This document shows positions 41,901-49,263 of a stretch of 64,000 bases of DNA, piece after piece; the stretch's first letter is position 1, and each line of letters opens with the position of its first letter. The notes beneath the pieces are model-generated. The model was not told the DNA's origin and did not search any database. It saw nothing but the letters and a program-made list of their open reading frames with translations. Position numbers and translations under genes: made by a program. Source of the DNA: Bemisia tabaci (taxonomy: Eukaryota > Arthropoda > Insecta > Hemiptera > Aleyrodidae); assembly GCF_918797505.1 (NCBI RefSeq), contig NC_092793.1:76319912-76383911 (forward strand), read 5' to 3'.

Positions 41901-44900
41901 ATAACGTTTAGCGCGCGATGTGAATCACGTATAGAGCATTGATTTTCATGAGCGGGTGGTTTCAATTCAAGCACCAAGAATCATTAAACATCTTCGGAAG
42001 GAGTTGATTTCGGTGATTTTCGTTGTGCGCATCGTGTTTTACGTGAAATGTTTGTGAAGAAACATGTATCAGAATGCTGAAATTCGTACCTTGTCTAGTG
42101 GTCCTTTCTGCCATAGAGTACATAGAGTCATAATGTAAATGGGAGAGCTGGCGCCATGTTCTGCTCGACGAATTCCGAGCCCGGTGTGCGCCGAGTCCGG
42201 GTCGCTTTTTCCATACATTTTCGATCCAAAATGGCGGTGTGGAATACGTGGTGATTCCCATCTCCTTTGTTGTTGTTGTTGCTGTTGTTGTTATCGGATG
42301 GCCGGGTACCCGTGTACCGCAAACAATCGATTATGTATCGGAAAGTGACCCGGCGTCACACAGGAGTCTCGGAATTCGGGACATGGAAAATGCCTAAAAG
42401 TGGCGCCAGCTCTCCCACTTACATTACGACTCTACGTACTCTATGATTTCTGCAGAATGGAGCTAAGCCACGGAGAGAAAAAAGGAGGTGTTTGCATCTC
42501 TGTGGCGGCCAATCTCGGTGGCTAGAAGCCGATACCTGGTGGATATTAGTATCACGCTATATCAATGTAGACAGTGGACAGTTCATGGAGGGCATGAGAA
42601 TAGCCTTTTCAAACGGAGGTGTAACCTTTTTGCACGGCCTTTAGTTCATTGTTCGCAACCTATAAATGCTCATCTTAACTTTCGCCCTGAATTGTTTATT
42701 GCAGATGGAATAACAGGAGTCACCATTAGCCAAATTCTCCAGTTCGGCTTGGGTATATGTACTGGGCCACCCATGGGTTTTGCATTTAGGCCTGCATTAA
42801 AATTTCTTCACGGATCGAACAAAGAGTTCTTAGAGGCCCATACTTGTAACTTGGAGTTAGATTTACCGGTATGCCACCTAAACTATGAATGTTTCCAGAA
42901 AGCCATAACTAGAGGACTTCAAGAGCCCCTGAAGTTCACACTGCTACAGGTAATTTTTTCTCCGAACGATGTATCATGCGCCATTGGCGGATCCAGCAAT
43001 TTGGCAACACCGAATTTCCTCCATTTAAACCTATGGAAAAGTATCGATTCTTGGAGGGGCCAGGTGCTTCGACAAGAATCGATTATTTAGCATAGGTTTA
43101 AATGGAGGAACTCCGGTGTTGCCAAATTGCTGGATCCGCCTGTGGAGGGGAAACGTCCCTGGATTTCCATCATTATATTCTTAAATAGTATTGGTGCTTA
43201 ATACTATTCATTCAATAATATGTGTCCATATTTCTCTCAATTCTTACAAAGAATTGAGAAAGTAAATAAATAAAAGTGAACTTTCAATTAATTTGAAAAC
43301 ATTATGGAGGCGTCTTTAAGTCAAATTTAATGACTAGCACTACCTATCCTCAGCCCCAGTCTTTTTTCTTCGTCTTTGATGTTTTTCATCTTAGTCTGAA
43401 GATGCCTTAAATATTGTTTTCATTAGGTTCTTTCTTTTGGAAACTGGAATTGGATTTTGGAATGAAAAAATATATCAAAAAGGAAATTATTATACATCAG
43501 AAAAAAATGTATCAAAAAGGAAAGTATTATACATCAGAAAATAAAATATATCCGAGGAGAAAATATTTTATATTTGATTTACGGTTCTGCTGTCATAGCC
43601 GTCAACTCTCGTATGCTATGGGATCCTCGGCAGCGAGTTACGCCAGCATACCTGGAGATCCGCTACCAACGTATGCTCGGAGATCCGGTTACTTGAGCAT
43701 CCGGCATCTCTACGTATGCGGCATCTCGACGTATGCCCGGGGGTCAACATCTCCTATCGGTCCCTGCCCTTGGCGACACTAAAGTTGCATTGCATCGCCC
43801 GACCGGGCGCCGACGCCATCTATCTCGGCAATCGGCATCAAAATAATTTTTTCAATAAGTTTTTTCTTTTTAAGTTCGGGTCATTGTGTGTGCTGTGAGG
43901 TTTAAATTGTTGCAACATTACCGGAGATCAATTGGACTGCATTTTGCAATTTGGAGCTATAAATTCTGGCTCATCTGAAAAAACACTTATGTGCGTGGGG
44001 AAACTAATGGCACAGACGTTGTTTTTGAACCGGGCCGGAATTTATAGTTCCGAATTGCAAAATGCAGTCCGATTGGGAAGATGGATCGGACCGGGAGAAT
44101 CCTCCAAATTATTTTATTATTTTTGTTCTCCCAGTGATCAACTGAACTTTCCTTTCACTCCGTCGTTTGCTCATTTTATATATTCAGTTTTTCTGTTTTA
44201 TGTGTGATGTGGCTGTGAGGTGTGATGAACTAAAGATGGAAAGGACCAGAAGGATCCTCCGACTTAGTAAGTGGCTTAGGCTTCTGATTTCTACCATCAC
44301 ATTGTTTACTTTGAAACACATAATCTGTTTCAAAATAAGATACAATGATTTGATTATGGTATCTCTTTTTCCCGGTGGATTCAAAAGAAAATAGGCATCC
44401 AAAAGTATACATAATCTGGAAGAAGAAGGCTAATATCAAGTTATCCGACTGTAGTGATGAGATCGAATATGGGTCAGCTCGAAGTCTCCTAACGCTCTAA
44501 GAATCGGGGGCTGGGCCGATTCATATCTAAAAATGAAAGCGGTGTCAATCAAAGGTGGGTACCAATACGTTTCTGGATGTATGATATTATTTTATGAATA
44601 AAATAATTGGATCAATTGATCTATTCAAAATCAAATAAACGCATGATTGAACTTGGATACTCACAGAAAACATTGAGTTGGACCTGAGAGCTGAGAGGAG
44701 TTGGACTCATGATATTGGAGGCCTCACACAAGAAAACGGCTTTGTCGTCCTCCTCTGTAGCGGTAAAAGTGAAGGTGTTTTCGGAGGACTTTCCGTTTGT
44801 CCTAGAGGAAAAATTATGCTGATAAATATGAGAAATTCTTAAAAGCTCTAAACCCCCATTAATGTCACTCTGCATATGAGTTGAGATTGCATCGGCATCC

Positions 44901-47900
44901 CAACCAAGAAGCGCTTGCGCTCCTGGAATGGGACCGATGTGGTCGCAGGTTGAAAAGACGCAAGCCCTGTGAGCTTGGAATTCAGGGCTTTTCTAAATTA
45001 TTTTTTTTAAAACAAGTGTGCCTCCCCGCATCTTCGGACGGATCAGGGGTCCTTGGTCTTTGACCGGTGACGGCTGACCACAGTCTTCACAATATAATAC
45101 AATATAACCAAAAGACTTATATATGATTCAGCAAAAAGACATTTTTATTTCCGAAATAATTATGTACTTATAATCTCCTCACTATCAGAGGCTATACTTT
45201 TCTTACTTAACATAGTTAAAATCAATCTATATATATTTTTTGTTACGTAAAATTTGAATGTATATAATATTAAGTTATCACTTAAAGTTATAATTAGCTT
45301 AAAAAGACAATTTAATTTGTCTATAAGCATTTCTTTGTACTAGATTATTTTATTGTACGAATAAAAAAAAATAAAAAAAAAAAAAAAAAAAATTAATGTC
45401 ATTCGTCTAATGGCACTCTTCAGGTCCTAGTAAAGTGAAACCGGGTTGAGGGTTTGAAGTTTCGACACCCACAAGCAATAAAGGTACATGAAGGTAAAGC
45501 ACAACATACGAAACCATACAGGTAAAGCATACGAAGCAAATCCGAGTCGATTGTGCACGAAGTTGAGGTCGGTCATTAAAAGCGCGAACAGCTCCCTTAG
45601 ACGATTCAAATACTTAAATAAGACCCGAATCCCGGCGTTTGGAGTACCTCGCCTTTATGATGACGTCAAAATTGCTGCCGCGGTTCATGTATTTTTCAAA
45701 CGTTTCAGTGGTGATGATGACGAGATCCGCAGGTTGCTGTAGAAATGCTTCAACATCTAAACACACCTAACATCATCCAAGGGATTGTGGAGGAAGGGAG
45801 CTTGACTCGGCGAACCAGCCAGTTTCAAGTCATGAATTTCTGGTCATTTTGAGCAGACCCCAGCGTGGAGCCCCGAAATTATGAAATTTTTTGCCGAGCC
45901 GAATCAGCTTAAATTGGCAAAAAATTATACTCGGGACCACTTCAATGAAGCTAGTGATAACCAGTTTCTTTATTGGCAAATACGACTTTATGCCAAACTT
46001 CAGTGCGCTAAACTTAACCCTCCAGAGCTCCATATTTGTGAAAGCAAAACAAGTGTCACGGCAAAAATCCAACAGAGTCTATAACATTTTCATCTTAATC
46101 GACGCAGCCAATTCTTCGTTCAAAGCTGTTGTTGGCAGCTACTGCACATGCCTCAATGGGGGCTAGGACAGCGTGTCCTTGCTCGCATGTCGTGGCTATT
46201 GTGTGGTACCTTTTCTTTGGTCGGCATTTGGAAAACCTCGTATCAACGGCTGCATTTCTGCAGGATTGTTTTCCAATGACAAAAAGACGGGACAATCAAG
46301 ACGACGCATCGGAGGGCGATGTTAACTCTGAACAGGATGAGTAACGAAAGTCTTTTTGGAACTATAAATTCAAGTCCGGTTTAATAACAACGTATGTGCC
46401 ACTAGTTTCCCTACGTACATAAGTCTTTTTCCAGAGGAGCCAGAATTTATAGTTCCAAATTGCAAAATGCAGTCCATTTATTCGCTGATGATGAGCGTCG
46501 AAAGAGTAGATGCATTACCAATAGTTTCTGAAGTCCAAGTTTACCTGTACTCCATGCTGACTTGTTCTCCGTTCTTGTACCATACGAGTTGCGCCGGAGG
46601 GTTGCCACTCTTGGATCGGCAAGTAAGTTCCACCGTTTGACCCCGGAGGACGGACTCTCCTTTCATGTAACCCTCAATGAAAGGCACGCTCGGAGGATCT
46701 GTTGAACAAAAGGTAGCTTGCTCCAACAAAAAGTTTTACTACATGAAAATATGACAAAAATTGAAATCAGCGCGTCTCCACTGCTCTTCTTTGGACGAGG
46801 CTGAGAGCTGTTCGGGGGACTCCGGTACTTTACGACCAGCCAGTCCACTTTAAGTAAAACAGGTATATATTTTTGCTGCGAGGTACACTGAGAAAAATTG
46901 GTCCTTGGATTTGACAGGACGAGTCCTGTTGATTGGTTTTCTCTTTGGCTCGAAGAGACTTCCTGTTGACTCAACAGGATACCCTGTTGAGTGGAATCAA
47001 CAGGCATTTTCCGTTTGTTTAATTAAATTATCTCCAAGAGTGGGGAGGTCCCTAGCCTGGAGAGGGCTCGCTCCCTCCTTAGAGCCAGCAACTTGAGCCA
47101 GATCGAGACAAAAGTAAGAATTGCCTATTTTCTTTATTAGTGATTAATTTTTATCCATATGAAATTATATTTCCATTAAGTTAGCAATCCACATTTTTAA
47201 ATTTTATGCGGTGTGCTTTTCGGAATTAATTAATATAAATCTATATTTATTTTCACAAATTTCAGCAAAAACCGAGAATGCGGTTATACATATTAACCGA
47301 ACAATACGGCCGACCGATATTGAACACCGAATCATAAGGATCATATGACCGAATTTTTTTTTCTCAGTGTAAGCCTCATCATTATTCACATAGTCTTATT
47401 GTTCTCTGCAAAATACTTTTGGTTGAATTTATAGACTTGAGTTATTTTATGGGACGATATAGTTTGCTCATAGTTATTCCAGTCAATATTTGTATCTCTT
47501 GCTTATTGTTTTCACTATTTTATAAGATTTTAAATATCATGAAGATTAATTTTTATTTTATCAATATTTTACAGAGTTCTCCAAGAGTGGGGAGGTCCCT
47601 AGCCTGGAGAGGGCTCGCTCCCTCCTTAGAGCCAGCATCTTGAGCCGGATCGAGACAAAAGTAAGAATTGCCTATTTTCCCATATTGAAGAAAAAAATTA
47701 GTGTTTGGGCGAGACTAAAAAAAACGCCGACAAAAACATGCGCGTCTGTCTCGAAAAGTCAAAATTACGGCAAAAAATAGTACCATTACGATTAATATCG
47801 ATAATTCTCTCGTTCACAGTCTTAACTATGGTTTCTCAAAAAATAAGGTCACATTGTGCATATGTATATCGTGATAAAATATCATGAGGGCTGATCCCCT

Positions 47901-49222
47901 CACTAAAATTAAGATTAAGAATTTGTCATTGTTTCACTTTCATACTTTATTTTTTGTTCCTCTTCATTCTAATACAGTAAAACTTTCGCTCATTCCTCAC
48001 ACAAAAACTTTTCAGCAAACTTGAGAATGAAACTATTTGGACCTTTTTTTAAAGCAGATTCGAAGTTACGATGAGATGCGTGGTCCAGATGACGAAGATA
48101 ACAGATCACTCTGCATAAATAAGCCCAAGCAACATTTTCCATTCAAGATCGCGGTCAAAGTGATTGCTATGTTGAATTATTGCCGTTTCTCTGGGATTAT
48201 TGAAATATCTGACTTAAAATTCGGAATCTACGCCTCGAAAAACCGAAGAATCGACACCTCACATGACGTTCTAAGAGAATGCCACTAGGCACTGTTTAGC
48301 CAAGTTTGAAAAATTAGAGGATGACTTTCTCCGAAGGTACCCGTTCAAAGAAATAGCCCAATTCGAAAAGTTTGATCGTAAACTGTCACGCAGCAAAAAA
48401 TTACGGAACAAATTGGTAGGAAGACTTAGAATTTGCTTGTTTTTTATACATAATTTTAATGGAGTGGGTGTGACGCAGGGTTGCTGGCGGTTTGAAAAAC
48501 AAGGTCGGATCACGTCGTTCCTACCTCCGGCTGTGACGTCACGTAGCCTTTGAGCCAACACCACAAATGAGACAAAGAGATTTCGTAGTAGAATAATTCT
48601 ATTATCACAGAATCCGGCTCCATTAACCTGGAGTCTGGCGCGTTACTTTGGTTCCATGAAAGTTTTTGTATAATGGAACATGCTGAAATTGTATATGGTT
48701 TGCCTTGAGAGCCACCCAATGGTGAAACCAGTGCTGTGCCAGTGCTCCCATGCCATGTCCGTCAAAAGTTCCAGGATTCGGAACTTTTTTGTTCCAATTT
48801 CTCCCACTCCATGACCGTCAAAATTTCCGGGATTCCCTTTAGATTTTTCCAAAAGTCCCGGGAAAGTTCCGGGAAGAATCCAGGAAAATCTAAAAAGTTC
48901 CGGAATTCAGAGATAGTTCCGGGAAAAATTCAGGAAAATCTCCAAAGTCCCGGAATTCAGAAATAGTTCGGGCCGGCCAGTTGGCCTAGTGGTCAGCGCG
49001 TCTGACTCTAGGCCAATAGGTCCGGTTCGAATCCGGTGGTGGCGACAAATTTTCATGGAACTGACGAGTGGATCTGCAGAAACAGATTCCACTCGGCCTT
49101 AATCCTGAAAATTTGAAAGCCTGGAGCATGGATGTGCCTAAATCCCATGATGTCTAAGGACAATAAATACTGTCTATCGATGGCTGTAGGTTCCAACGGA
49201 ATATAAGCCACTAAACCAGCAA

Positions 49223-49263
<41 letters not shown>

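Larger units (their letters stand above)
44802..46544. other. Intron, mostly featureless
   Basis: A-run at 45364-45392. Apart from the DDE fragment at 45488-45742 and a family E MITE remnant, nothing is recognised. Confidence 0.35.

Noticed and set aside
48970..49050. Functional tRNA gene
   Set aside because: Pol III boxes are present, but the anticodon stem does not pair well, and the sequence continues into a SINE body with A-tail and target duplication.
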